Origin: Rubripirellula reticaptiva
GTDB lineage: Bacteria; Planctomycetota; Planctomycetia; Pirellulales; Pirellulaceae
DNA: 64,000 nucleotides
Assembly: GCF_007860175.1 (NCBI RefSeq)
Contig: NZ_SJPX01000002.1
Span: 434,001 to 498,000 of the forward strand
Reading direction: 5' to 3'
The notes under the pieces were generated by a model. It was not told where the DNA came from. It saw only the letters and a list, made by a program, of their open reading frames with translations, and did not search any database. Positions 18,116 through 27,730 of the stretch are shown piece after piece. Every line of letters starts with the position of its first letter. The stretch's first letter is position 1. Position numbers and translations under genes: made by a program.

Positions 18116-19504
18116 TCAGGCAATGATATCATCCACGACACGGCCAGCCACGTCCGTTAGTCGGAAATTCCGGCCAGCATGTCGGTGTGTCAGTTGCAGG
18201 TGATCGAGCCCTAATAGATGCAGGATCGTGGCGTGCAAATCATGGATGTGGACTCTGTTTTCGGTCGCGTAGTATCCAAATTCATCAGTCGCTCCGTACC
18301 GAATGCCAGATCGTACTCCGCCACCAGCAAGCCACATGGTGAAGCCTTCCGGATTGTGATCCCGACCGTCGTGCCCCTTTCCCTGGCAGGTGGGTGTCCG
18401 CCCGAATTCGCCTCCCCAAAGCACCAACGTGTCCTTCAGCAACCCGCGTGCTTTTAGATCACGCAGCAGCCCCGCAATGGGCTTGTCGACCTCTTTGGCA
18501 TTCTGCAAGTGACCTTTGCGAAGATTGCCATGCTGATCCCACTGCACCTCGGTGTTGCTATGAGTCACTTGCACAAACCGAACTCCGCGTTCGGCGAATC
18601 GACGAGCCATCAAACATTGACGACCGAAGTCTGCCGTGCCAGGATCGTCGATTCCGTACAGCGAATGGGTTGCCTGAGTTTCATCTGCCAAATCGAGCGC
18701 CGTCGGCATCTCCGTTTGCATCCGAAAGGCTAACTCAAACGACTTGATTCGAGCGTCCAATTGAGCGTTAGGCCCGGTAGTCTCGCGAAAGTTCGCATTC
18801 AACGATTGTGTCATGTCCAGCTGCATTCGCTGCAAATCGCCGGACATGTTTGAGTTCTGGATGAACTTGACTCGGGCTTGATCGGATGACTGACTGGCGT
18901 TTCCCAGGGGTGTACCTGAATGGCTGGCCGGCAGAAACGCGGAACTCCAATTCTTTGTCCCGCCATGCGCCAGCGTGGGGCAGATCGTGATGAAGCCCGG
19001 CAAATTTTCGTTCTCGGTACCCAACCCATACGTGATCCACGAACCCATGCTGGGCCGAACGAAGGTATCGCTGCCGGTATGAATTTTCAGGCATGCACCA
19101 CCATGCGCCGGATTTGATCCGTGCATGGAATTGATGATGCACAAATCATCGACGCACCGAGCGACGTTCGGGAATAGCTCGCTGACCGCGATTCCGCTCT
19201 CCCCGTACTGTTTGAACTTCCACGGCGATGCAAGCAGGTCACCCGTGGGAGCAAACTGGACGCGTGGTTTCTCAAACGGCAACGGCTTGTGGTCGTTCTT
19301 TTGAAGCTGTGGTTTGTAGTCAAACGTGTCCATTTGCGAGGGACCACCTTTCATGAACAGAAAGATGACTCGCTTGGCCTTCGGAGCATGATGCGGCGAG
19401 GACATTCTAGTCGCAGCCGGAGAGTGTTCAGCCAGCAAAGAATCCAATGCCAGCGAACCAAATCCGATGGCAGACCTTTGCAACAGCTGTCGTCGTGAAA
19501 ACAT
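18116..19504 (-). CDS. DUF1501 domain protein (Tat-exported)
   Basis: 462 residues with a twin-arginine start (SRRQLLQRSAIGFG), so probably exported folded. The body has DUF1501 landmarks: FLFMKGGPSQMDTFDYKP near residue 50, IINSMHG, and WGGEFGRTPTCQGKGHDGRDHN near residue 365, the conserved Asp/His/Gly block shared with alkaline-phosphatase-fold sulfatase relatives. The biochemical role of this family is not established. It lies six bp downstream of the PSCyt1/DUF1549/DUF1553 gene on the same strand; this pair is a recurrent planctomycete module thought to act together in polysaccharide breakdown or surface assembly. Confidence 0.93.
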   Translation of the reverse strand: MFSRRQLLQRSAIGFGSLALDSLLAEHSPAATRMSSPHHAPKAKRVIFLFMKGGPSQMDTFDYKPQLQKNDHKPLPFEKPRVQFAPTGDLLASPWKFKQYGESGIAVSELFPNVARCVDDLCIINSMHGSNPAHGGACLKIHTGSDTFVRPSMGSWITYGLGTENENLPGFITICPTLAHGGTKNWSSAFLPASHSGTPLGNASQSSDQARVKFIQNSNMSGDLQRMQLDMTQSLNANFRETTGPNAQLDARIKSFELAFRMQTEMPTALDLADETQATHSLYGIDDPGTADFGRQCLMARRFAERGVRFVQVTHSNTEVQWDQHGNLRKGHLQNAKEVDKPIAGLLRDLKARGLLKDTLVLWGGEFGRTPTCQGKGHDGRDHNPEGFTMWLAGGGVRSGIRYGATDEFGYYATENRVHIHDLHATILHLLGLDHLQLTHRHAGRNFRLTDVAGRVVDDIIA

Positions 19505-19510
19505 GACGTG

Positions 19511-21970
19511 TTATCTCAAGTAAATGAATTCGCTGGACGAAACGATCGACTGGCATAAAGTCTGCCAAGCTTGCGTCTGATCACGAACCGCCGCGTGTTG
19601 TTCCAGTTGTGTCAGGAATTGAGCAACATGCCCCGTTTCGCTTTTGGTTGGCAGTCGCCCATACGATTCTTCGAAAAGTCTTGCGATGCGTGTTTGACGC
19701 GAGGATGGCTTCTTTAACAGTCGCTCTGCCATCGAGGTCGTTACCTCGGTGACAAATTCGGAATTCATCAAAAACAGGGCTTGTGGCGAAAGGGTACTCG
19801 TGTCGCGGTTCCCGGTCAGCACGCTTGCATCGGTGTAGTCGAAAAGTTGAAAAACGTCGTACAGATGATTGCGAATGATGGGGACATAGATGGATCGTCT
19901 CGTCGTATCGTAGCTCGACGCGTCTTGCGAAGTATGGTTAAACACAAGCGTTCGATTAGGTGTTTGCAACACTGGTCCGCCGACCATGCGATCGAGTTGG
20001 CCACTGATCGACAAGAGCGAATCGCGGATCGCTTCAGCCTCCAAACGTCGAATGTCCGATCGCCAATAGAATTGGTTGTCGCCGTCGATCGATGTATTGT
20101 TCGACGCATTGTCCGATGCGTTGTTCGCATCAGCCGAACTTCTACGCTGGTAGGTTTCAGACAGCATGATCGTGCGATGCATCGCTTTGATAGACCAACC
20201 ACCGTCCATGAACTGTCGCGCCAACCAATCCAGCAACTCGGGATGTGTTGGTGGCTCACCCTGTATGCCGAAGTTGTCGACGGTCGCGACAAGTCCTTTG
20301 CCAAAATGCCATCGCCAAATGCGATTGACCATGACGCGAGCGGTCAGGGGATGGTCCCCGCTCGTCAACCAGCGAGCAAATTGCAATCGGCCACTCTGGT
20401 CATCGGGCAGGTTCGGTTGATCGTCATCGGACAGCACACGTGGAAAACGACGCGGGATTATTTCACCCAGCGTCAGATGACTGCCGCGGACATGAATGGC
20501 TGCGTCGGCAATCGTGCCGTCCGAAACAGCCATCGCAGTCGGCATGATGGGCGTGGTTTCTTCAATCTGCTCGAGTTCTTCACGCAGTTTCTGCAACTTG
20601 GACTGAACTGATTCGGGAAACCGCGTCTCGACATCTGTGGGAATCGTTTCGCCTGCTGGCAGCGCCAATTGCTTCGTTGCGATTGCGACTTGATCGGCGA
20701 TCTGTTGTTTTTTTGCTGCCAGACTTGTGTCATTTTCCTGCTTTCGTGCAAGATCGTCGACAGTGGCAATGGAGACCTCGTTCCACCTCGCAACGAGCTT
20801 GAAGGACTCCATTGTGTGGGTGCTTTTAAAGATCCCGGCCAATGCATAGTAGTCATCGTGGCCAAGTGGATCGAACTTATGTGTATGACAGCGGGCACAG
20901 CCAAGCGTCAGACTCATCAACCCTCGGCCAATGGTGTCGATCTGCTCATCGACAATGTCCATTTCCATCTTTTGCCCATCGACTTCCGCTAGCACCTTGG
21001 GCCCAAGTGAGAGGTAGCCCGTCGCGATCAGTCGCTGATGCTTCAGGGCGGTGTCACCTTGCGAGTCGAGTAGATCCCCAGCAAGTTGCTCCGTCAAGAA
21101 TTGGTCGTATGGCTTGTCACCATTGAACGATTGCACGACGTAATCCCGATAACGCCACGCATTGCCGTGTGCTGCATTTTCGTCCAGCCCATTGGAGTCC
21201 GCATAGCGTGCAACATCGAGCCAGTGGCGTCCCCATCGTTCACCATAGTGAGGCGATTCGAGCAATCGATCCACCACGCGACGAAACGCATCGTTTGCCT
21301 TGTCGGCAAGGAAGGCATTGATTTCATCAGACGTCGGGGGAAGCCCAATCAGGTCAAAGGTGGCGCGCCGTATCAACGTACGTTTATCAGCTCTTTCAAC
21401 TGGCACCAAGTTGTGTTGATCCAATGCCCTCGCGATAAACGCGTCGATTGGACTGGAACTGAAGCCCAACGAACCCGGTACATCCGGGGATGCAATCGGC
21501 CGGAAAGCCCAGTGCTTGCGACCGGCTTCGATGTCAATGTTTTCGCGCGACGGGACGAAGTCCACTTCGCCGCTCTCTGGATGCGGGATCCCCATGTCGA
21601 CCCAGCGAGTCAGGTCCGCTACTTGGCGATCGGACAGTGGTTCATCCGGCGGCATGCGTAGCTCACTATCGCGATGACTGACCGCAGTCAACAGCAAACT
21701 ACTCTTGGGCTTACCAGCGACAACCAGTGACCCTGCCGTTCCACCCGTCAGAATTCCAGCTAACGAGTCCAGACGCAATTCGCCCTCTTGGGTTTCTTCA
21801 CCGTGGCAACCGTAGCAATGGTTCGCCAGCAATGGACGAATCGATGTTTCAAAAAACTGTATCTGCTCCGTACTGGGAAGCTCGGGGGCCTTTGCTGCTT
21901 CCTCGGCAAACGCGGACGGCGCATAAGAGAACGCAATCGCCAATGTCGTGAGCGTACAAAATATCTTCAT
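19511..21970 (-). CDS. PSCyt1-DUF1549-DUF1553 planctomycete cytochrome-like protein
   Basis: 819 residues with a signal peptide ending AFAEE. The N-terminal planctomycete cytochrome-c domain (PSCyt1) carries a heme motif CYGCH near residue 52 with GEETQEGELRLDS after it. DUF1549 follows (SPIDAFIARAL, RRATFDLIGLPPT), with a second CxxCH (CARCH) near residue 358. DUF1553 occupies the C-terminal third (GRLQFARWLTSGDHPLTARVMVNR, WRWHFGKGLV). The two CxxCH motifs suggest covalent heme and an electron-transfer role in the periplasm. Transcribed just upstream of the DUF1501 gene, six bp apart. Confidence 0.95.
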   Translation of the reverse strand: MKIFCTLTTLAIAFSYAPSAFAEEAAKAPELPSTEQIQFFETSIRPLLANHCYGCHGEETQEGELRLDSLAGILTGGTAGSLVVAGKPKSSLLLTAVSHRDSELRMPPDEPLSDRQVADLTRWVDMGIPHPESGEVDFVPSRENIDIEAGRKHWAFRPIASPDVPGSLGFSSSPIDAFIARALDQHNLVPVERADKRTLIRRATFDLIGLPPTSDEINAFLADKANDAFRRVVDRLLESPHYGERWGRHWLDVARYADSNGLDENAAHGNAWRYRDYVVQSFNGDKPYDQFLTEQLAGDLLDSQGDTALKHQRLIATGYLSLGPKVLAEVDGQKMEMDIVDEQIDTIGRGLMSLTLGCARCHTHKFDPLGHDDYYALAGIFKSTHTMESFKLVARWNEVSIATVDDLARKQENDTSLAAKKQQIADQVAIATKQLALPAGETIPTDVETRFPESVQSKLQKLREELEQIEETTPIMPTAMAVSDGTIADAAIHVRGSHLTLGEIIPRRFPRVLSDDDQPNLPDDQSGRLQFARWLTSGDHPLTARVMVNRIWRWHFGKGLVATVDNFGIQGEPPTHPELLDWLARQFMDGGWSIKAMHRTIMLSETYQRRSSADANNASDNASNNTSIDGDNQFYWRSDIRRLEAEAIRDSLLSISGQLDRMVGGPVLQTPNRTLVFNHTSQDASSYDTTRRSIYVPIIRNHLYDVFQLFDYTDASVLTGNRDTSTLSPQALFLMNSEFVTEVTTSMAERLLKKPSSRQTRIARLFEESYGRLPTKSETGHVAQFLTQLEQHAAVRDQTQAWQTLCQSIVSSSEFIYLR

Positions 21971-22341
21971 TCAATCGGGGCCCTGCTTCAGACATCACGA
22001 AGGGATCGTTGTGATCCAACTCTGTCATGCTCGGATCAGTCCTTCCAAGCAACCTCCGGAAAATGGCAGCAGTCGTCACGCGTTTTGCTGCCGCCCATCG
22101 GCTTTCGACCAAATCGTAGCGTTGATTGTATCACGTCCGTCATGGCCCCATTGAATTTTGACGCAGCGTAAAACTCAGCGACCACCATCGTGATTGAATC
22201 ACTTTGTTGTGATGCGTGCTTGGGCGAGATAACATGAGCACCCCGCAATGAAGAAGTTCTGCAATCAGCGTTTCTGATGCCTTGCAGTCTCCCGCCTTTC
22301 ATGCGATTCCCTCCCCATTCAGCTCACCTCGGAGAATCCCC
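21971..22341. other. Intergenic region between divergent PSCyt1/DUF1553 and Tat oxidoreductase genes
   Basis: 371 bp carrying the promoters for two divergent transcripts. A 13-bp palindrome gtgattgaatcac sits at 22190-22202 and could be an operator, but there is nothing to tie it to a regulator. No convincing gene. Confidence 0.55.
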
Positions 22342-23685
22342 ATGGCGTCCTTTCCCACCCGACGTCTGTTTCTAAAGTCAGCCGCGATGGCAGGCACTGC
22401 GATTGGCCTGAACGCACTCAGCTATTCGCGAGTTTACGGAGCGAACCGGCGACTACGAATCGCCAGTATTGGAACCGGAGGCAAAGGCTGGAGCGACTTA
22501 AACGGTGTGGCCGCTAGCCCGGCCGTGGACGTTGTCGCGTTGTGCGACATCGATTCGTCCGTCAAACATCTCGGCCAAGCAGCACAGAGGTACGGCGCGG
22601 CTAGGAAATACGCTGACTGGCGAAAGCTGCTTGATGAATCAAACGACATCGATGGCGTGTTGGTATCGACGCCCGATTTCATGCACGCTCCGATTTCGAT
22701 GGCGGCGATGCACTTGGGAAAGCATGTGTTTTGCCAAAAGCCGCTGACGCACACGGTCCACGAAGCCCGGCAGATGCAAACTGCCGCTGCGAAATTCGAT
22801 CTAACAACACAGATGTGCAATCAGATCCAATCCCATTCGGCCTACCGTACCGCGGTGCATTGGGTCCATGGCGGTAAGATCGGAAAGGTCAAAGAAGTCC
22901 ATTCGTGGCAAGGAGGTCAACCGTCTTGGCCGCGGAATATTATTCGACCTCAAGGCAGCGATCCTGTCCCTGCCCATGTCCGCTGGGATTTGTGGCAAGG
23001 CGTTGCACCGGAGCGTCCGTTCAAGCTTGACATGTATCACGCCTTCAATTGGCGCGGCTGGCAAGCTTACGGGACAGGACAGCTTGGCGATTTCGGATGC
23101 CACATTTTGGATCCGGTTTTCAAATCACTAAAACTCACCTCACCTACCAAACTGACCGTCCAAGCGCCAGCGCTGCTGCCGGACTCTTGGACCGACCGTT
23201 CGACGGTGCATTACGAGTTTCCAGGGACCAAGTACACGCTGGATTCGACACTGATGGTCACTTGGTACGACGCAGCAGGTGTGTTGCCGCCGCGCGAAAA
23301 GTTGGGGGACATTCCTGCCAGCTATGACCTTCCCAGCGCCGGATCTGTCCTCGTTGGCGAAAAAGGTTCACTGGTTATTCCGCACGTCGCGATGCCTAGG
23401 CTTTTTCCCGAAGAGAAGTTTCCTACCGACGAATTGCCCGTCATCGAAGGCGTCGATCACTACACGCAATGGGCAGACGCCTGCCTGGGCAACGGGAAAA
23501 CGACTTCGCATTTCGACTACGCAGGGCCGCTGACCGAAACCGTTTTGCTGGGAACCATCGGCATTCGATTCCCTGATCAAGAACTCATTTGGGATGCTCC
23601 GTCCCTCAAGATCACTAACCATGCGGAAGCACAAAAGTGGATCACCAAGCCTTATCGAAAAGGCTGGGAACCATCGTGGGTTTAG
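22342..23685 (+). CDS. Gfo/Idh/MocA family oxidoreductase (Tat-exported)
   Basis: 447 residues from the ATG at 22342, giving a Tat signal TRRLFLKSAAMAGTAIGL; an upstream in-frame start at 22282 would bury the signal. The Rossmann motif is IGTGGKGWS and the dehydrogenase signature is FCQKPLTHTVHEA (the EKP-like motif reads QKP). It should oxidise or rearrange a sugar or inositol-type substrate with NAD(P), carried as a tightly bound cofactor if the protein is exported by Tat. First gene of a plus-strand pair with the FAD oxidoreductase. Confidence 0.92.
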   Translation: MASFPTRRLFLKSAAMAGTAIGLNALSYSRVYGANRRLRIASIGTGGKGWSDLNGVAASPAVDVVALCDIDSSVKHLGQAAQRYGAARKYADWRKLLDESNDIDGVLVSTPDFMHAPISMAAMHLGKHVFCQKPLTHTVHEARQMQTAAAKFDLTTQMCNQIQSHSAYRTAVHWVHGGKIGKVKEVHSWQGGQPSWPRNIIRPQGSDPVPAHVRWDLWQGVAPERPFKLDMYHAFNWRGWQAYGTGQLGDFGCHILDPVFKSLKLTSPTKLTVQAPALLPDSWTDRSTVHYEFPGTKYTLDSTLMVTWYDAAGVLPPREKLGDIPASYDLPSAGSVLVGEKGSLVIPHVAMPRLFPEEKFPTDELPVIEGVDHYTQWADACLGNGKTTSHFDYAGPLTETVLLGTIGIRFPDQELIWDAPSLKITNHAEAQKWITKPYRKGWEPSWV

Positions 23686-23771
23686 TGGCCATGTTTTGCT
23701 GAACTGGTCGAGTCGGCAACATCCATTTTGATTTTCGCGTCGCATTGTTTCTCCAAGGGATCGTTACACCC

Positions 23772-25904
23772 ATGAACTATTTTCGCGTATCGCAAGCGAT
23801 TGCGTTTCTCGCATTGCTATGCCTCATGATTTCGCCCGTGAATGCGAGAGCGGCCGACGACAAGTTGTATGATGTTGTGATCTATGGCGGCACGTCTGCC
23901 GGAATCGCGGCGGCCGTCCAAGTCAAACGAATGGGCGGATCGGTCGTGGTCATCGAACCCAGCCGGAGGATCGGAGGCCTGACGACTGGCGGGCTCGGAC
24001 AAACCGACATCGGCAATAAGGCCGCCATCGGAGGCATCGCCCGCGAGTTCTATCAGCGCGTGCGAAAACACTACCAGCAGCCGGAAAGCTGGAAATGGCA
24101 GGATCAAGATGCCTATCTCGATAGCGGTCAGTCGCGAACCGGCTCGAACGAAGACACGATGTGGACGTTTGAGCCGTCAGCAGCTCTTGCGATCATGCAA
24201 GACTTTGTGCGCGAGCATGAGATTCCGGTAGTGATTGAACAACGGCTTGATCGAACCAGCGATTCGGATACGAGCCGTCGGGTTCGAGGCGTGGTGCTCG
24301 ATGGCCAACGGATTGTGGCGATCAAGACCGAATCCGGTCAAACGTATCGCGGACGTGTCTTTATCGACGCGACTTACGAAGGCGACTTGTTGGCGGGAGC
24401 TGGCGTCTCGTACACGGTGGGACGCGAGGGCAACGATGTCTATACCGAGACGCTCAATGGCGTTCAGACTCGCCATGCCAAACACCATCAATTCGTACCC
24501 GGTGTCGATCCGTACAAAGTGCCTGGCGATGCGTCGAGTGGTTTGCTTCCTGGCATCGATCCCACCGGGCCGGGGAAAGAAGGAAGTGGCGACCGACGTG
24601 TGCAAGGTTTTGGCTATCGCATGTGCCTGACCGATCACCCCCAAAACCGCATCCCATTCGCGAAACCCGCTAGCTACGATCCGCTAGTCTACGAATTACT
24701 GCTACGCAATTTTGAAGCCGGTGAAAAAGGTATGCCGTGGATCAACTCTAGCATGCCCAATCGCAAAACCGACACGAACAATCGTGCGGCTTTCTCGACT
24801 GACTTCGTTGGACAAAACTATGACTACCCCGAAGCGAGCCACGCCGATCGCGAAACGATTCGTCAGCGTCACCGTGAATATCAGCAAGGTCTGATGTGGA
24901 CGCTTGCGAATCATCCGCGCGTGCCCGCCGCTATTCGGAATCAATTCGCCCGCTGGGGAACCTGCCGCGACGAATTTGAACGCGAAGACGGCTGGCAACA
25001 ACAACTCTACATTCGCGAAGCACGACGCATGATTGGCTCCACCGTGATGACCCAACACCACTGCCAAGGAAGCGAGGTCGCCGAGGACGCGATCGGCTTG
25101 GCTGCCTACACCATGGATTCCCACAATGTGCAGCGACATGTTGACGCCAATGGACACGTAAAGAACGAAGGTGATGTGCAGGTCGGTGGCTTTTCACCGT
25201 ATGCTATTTCATACGGATGCTTAACACCCAAACGTGAACACTGCGAAAACTTGCTCGTCCCCGTGTGCTTGAGCGCGTCACACATCGCGTTTGGTTCGAT
25301 CCGAATGGAACCTGTCTTCATGGTCCTTGGCCAGTCAAGCGCGACCGCAGCCATGCAAGCCATCAAGACTGATGTTCCAGTTCAAGCGGTCGACTACGAC
25401 GCGCTGAAGCAGAAATTATTGGCGGACGGACAGGTTTTGGCGTGGACCGGTCCCAAGCGGAAAACTGCCGCATCAATCGATCCTAAAACGCTTGACGGGA
25501 TCGTCATCGATGACGAAGCCGCCAAACGAACAGGCTTTGACGACACAAGCCAGATGATCGGCCCCTTCGTCGGTGTCGGCTATCGGCACGACAACGACAC
25601 CAACAAGGGACACCAAAACCTTCGATTTCCGGTCACGGTCAAGCAAGCCGGAATGTACGAGGTTCGCATCGCCTACTCGCCCAACGCAAACCGTGCGACA
25701 AATGTTCCCATCACCATCTACGCGGGAAGCACAACCTTTTCGGCAAAGGTCAATCAACGCCAGCGGCCCGAACATGGCCCCTTTGCAACGGTCGGAAAAT
25801 TTGCTTTTCCGATAGGCGACGCTGTCGTGGAGATCGGCAACGCCCAAACCAATGGCCACGTGATTGTCGATGCCATTCAGCTCTTGCCGTCGAAACAAAG
25901 ATAG
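23772..25904 (+). CDS. FAD-dependent oxidoreductase with golvesin-like C-terminal domain
   Basis: 710 residues from the ATG at 23772 (signal peptide with core AIAFLALLCLMIS ending ARAA). The FAD-binding motif is VVIYGGTSAGIAAA followed by the GGLTTGG segment typical of the FAD_oxidored group. VFIDATYEGDLLAGAGV is the second conserved FAD motif. The last 150 residues (from about IDPKTLDGIVIDD) form a beta-rich domain like the golvesin C-terminal/xanthan-lyase-like carbohydrate-associated module, ending GHVIVDAIQLLP. An exported flavoenzyme likely acting on carbohydrate derivatives. It starts 87 bp after the Tat oxidoreductase gene. Confidence 0.9.
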   Translation: MNYFRVSQAIAFLALLCLMISPVNARAADDKLYDVVIYGGTSAGIAAAVQVKRMGGSVVVIEPSRRIGGLTTGGLGQTDIGNKAAIGGIAREFYQRVRKHYQQPESWKWQDQDAYLDSGQSRTGSNEDTMWTFEPSAALAIMQDFVREHEIPVVIEQRLDRTSDSDTSRRVRGVVLDGQRIVAIKTESGQTYRGRVFIDATYEGDLLAGAGVSYTVGREGNDVYTETLNGVQTRHAKHHQFVPGVDPYKVPGDASSGLLPGIDPTGPGKEGSGDRRVQGFGYRMCLTDHPQNRIPFAKPASYDPLVYELLLRNFEAGEKGMPWINSSMPNRKTDTNNRAAFSTDFVGQNYDYPEASHADRETIRQRHREYQQGLMWTLANHPRVPAAIRNQFARWGTCRDEFEREDGWQQQLYIREARRMIGSTVMTQHHCQGSEVAEDAIGLAAYTMDSHNVQRHVDANGHVKNEGDVQVGGFSPYAISYGCLTPKREHCENLLVPVCLSASHIAFGSIRMEPVFMVLGQSSATAAMQAIKTDVPVQAVDYDALKQKLLADGQVLAWTGPKRKTAASIDPKTLDGIVIDDEAAKRTGFDDTSQMIGPFVGVGYRHDNDTNKGHQNLRFPVTVKQAGMYEVRIAYSPNANRATNVPITIYAGSTTFSAKVNQRQRPEHGPFATVGKFAFPIGDAVVEIGNAQTNGHVIVDAIQLLPSKQR

Positions 25905-26269
25905 TCAGCGACAATCATCATGCGTTTCAAGTCTCGGTCATATCGACCTCCGTTGAACACGGAAAGACTTGAAAGGAAGTCGATGTCTTTGACCTCAGTG
26001 AACTCCCTGACGGAGGAGCATCGGCCCCGACGTTGCGGAAAGAATCCCAACTGCATCACCAGCCAAAGCCGGATCCCAGTCGTGCGGCACCCCATTGTCG
26101 ACCGCGTGCGCGAGATACGTACCAGGACTCAGTATCGTGACGACGGCCAACGACAGCCCGGCAACGTGCACGCGACAACGGAGACAAGAGAGATACGAAT
26201 GCACGAATCAAATTCTTCCGGTGAAGGTTCTAAACATTCGATTGTTCTGTCCGCGATAGCCGCGACTAG
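25905..26269. other. Intergenic region with possible gene remnants
   Basis: 365 bp between convergent genes. On the plus strand an ATG at 25920 opens a 141-codon frame beginning MRFKSRSYRPPLNTERLERK; the segment ERLERKSMSLTS recalls the LExR-type N-terminal motif of planctomycete surface proteins, but the rest looks random. On the minus strand a 69-codon frame (25995-26204) has a signal-like hydrophobic stretch. Neither is convincing as a functional gene; a decayed surface-protein gene is possible. Confidence 0.35.
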
Positions 26270-27568
26270 TCACCGTTGCTCGGGGACCTTGACCTTTTCC
26301 AGGTCGACGAAGGTGATGTTCGAAGGATTGCCAACGGGGGCGTAGTGTCCTGTGAAGTCGAGTTTTCCTGTAGGACGATCGACGCGAAACGCCGTGACGT
26401 TGTCAGCTCGCTGATTGCAGACATAAAAAAACAGACCGCTAGGATCAAAATTAAAACTGCGAGGATAGTTGCCGCGCGTCCATTCGTTTCCAACTTGGCT
26501 GAGTTCGCCGTCGGGTCCGATGGCAAAGATACCCACGCTATCGTGAAGTCGGTTTCCGCCGTAGACAAATTTGCCGTCCTTGGAAACCAAAATCTCGGAA
26601 CAAAAATTGCTTCCCGCAAAGTTTGCCGGCAATGATGAAATGGTTTGACGAGGACTTAGCTGACCAACTGCCGGATCATAGTCAAACAGCACAATCGTCG
26701 ATCCCTCTTCTTGGATCGAATACAGCCAGCGACCGTTGGGATGGAAAGCAAAATGCCGAGGTCCGTCTCCTGGCGGCAACGAAACACTGGGCGGTTCGTT
26801 AGGAGAAAGCGTTCCTCGTAGCTCGTCAAATTTCCAGACATGAATTTTGTCCAGCCCTAGATCCACATGCAGCACGAATCGCCCAGACGGATCGGCTTGG
26901 ATCATGTGTGCATGGGGACCGTCATGACCGCTGATGGCGAAGCTGCCCGGCGGGGCATGTGTTGCCTTCGTCGGACCGACGATTCCTTCATCCTGTTGCG
27001 CATCCGTGGCTTTCCCCAGCCGACCATCGGACAAAATCGGCAGCACGGCAATCGAGCCACTGAAGTAGTTGGCCACGAACAGAAAATTTCCCGATGGATG
27101 GATGCTGACATAGGTAGGACCGTCACCTTCGGACGCAACCGTGTTGAGCAGTGTCAATTGTCCGCTGACTGGGTCAATCGCGAAAGAACTGACTGATCCT
27201 TGTTCCGCAACGCCAAACCGGTCTGTTTCGTTACTGCTGTAGAGCCGATCACGAGCTTCATTGACCACCAAACAATCTGGACTTGAGCCAATATCAACCG
27301 TCCCGGTGGCTTGCAGCACACCGGTCTCGCGATTGACTTCGAAAAGGTGAATCCCACGACCGTTGCCCGGCGGCAGGTCCACTTGCGTATCCGGAACGTC
27401 GCCCAGTGGTGAACTGAACGTGCCCACGTATGCCATCAATGGTCGCGTCTGGGTAGATTTCGATTGATCCTTTTGAGCCAACAGCGTCCCACTAAAAAAT
27501 GCGGTCGCAATCGTGGCGACCATCAACCATTGACACTTCAAACGAGCAGGCTTTTTGGATGCATACAT
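26270..27568 (-). CDS. Lactonase family (YbhE/6-phosphogluconolactonase-like) beta-propeller
   Basis: 432 residues with a signal peptide (LMVATIATAFFSGTLLA). Repeated blade sequences such as SPDCLVVNEARDRLYSSNE, GPTYVSIHPSGNFLFVANY, GPHAHMIQADPSGRFVLH and GPRHFAFHPNGRWLYSI are characteristic of the seven-bladed lactonase family (PF10282). In cytoplasmic relatives it hydrolyses 6-phosphogluconolactone; the exported copy more likely acts on an unphosphorylated sugar lactone. Its neighbours are an acetylesterase-like and a DUF1080 protein on the same strand. Confidence 0.9.
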   Translation of the reverse strand: MYASKKPARLKCQWLMVATIATAFFSGTLLAQKDQSKSTQTRPLMAYVGTFSSPLGDVPDTQVDLPPGNGRGIHLFEVNRETGVLQATGTVDIGSSPDCLVVNEARDRLYSSNETDRFGVAEQGSVSSFAIDPVSGQLTLLNTVASEGDGPTYVSIHPSGNFLFVANYFSGSIAVLPILSDGRLGKATDAQQDEGIVGPTKATHAPPGSFAISGHDGPHAHMIQADPSGRFVLHVDLGLDKIHVWKFDELRGTLSPNEPPSVSLPPGDGPRHFAFHPNGRWLYSIQEEGSTIVLFDYDPAVGQLSPRQTISSLPANFAGSNFCSEILVSKDGKFVYGGNRLHDSVGIFAIGPDGELSQVGNEWTRGNYPRSFNFDPSGLFFYVCNQRADNVTAFRVDRPTGKLDFTGHYAPVGNPSNITFVDLEKVKVPEQR

Positions 27569-27730
27569 GAAGAGAAGATCTTTTGCGATTTGGCTTGGAA
27601 TGAATTTTAAGAAACCGTCACGAAACGACTTTCGGGTTTGAACAAGCCTGCCAACCCAACGCGTTCACGAAAGAATCGAGTTTACTGCCCCGTCCCGCAC
27701 TCACGCGTCAGGTTATAAAATCGGATCACG

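Noticed and set aside
22190-22202. gtgattgaatcac palindrome
   Set aside because: Good 13-bp symmetry but common by chance and no regulator or second copy nearby; listed only as a note.
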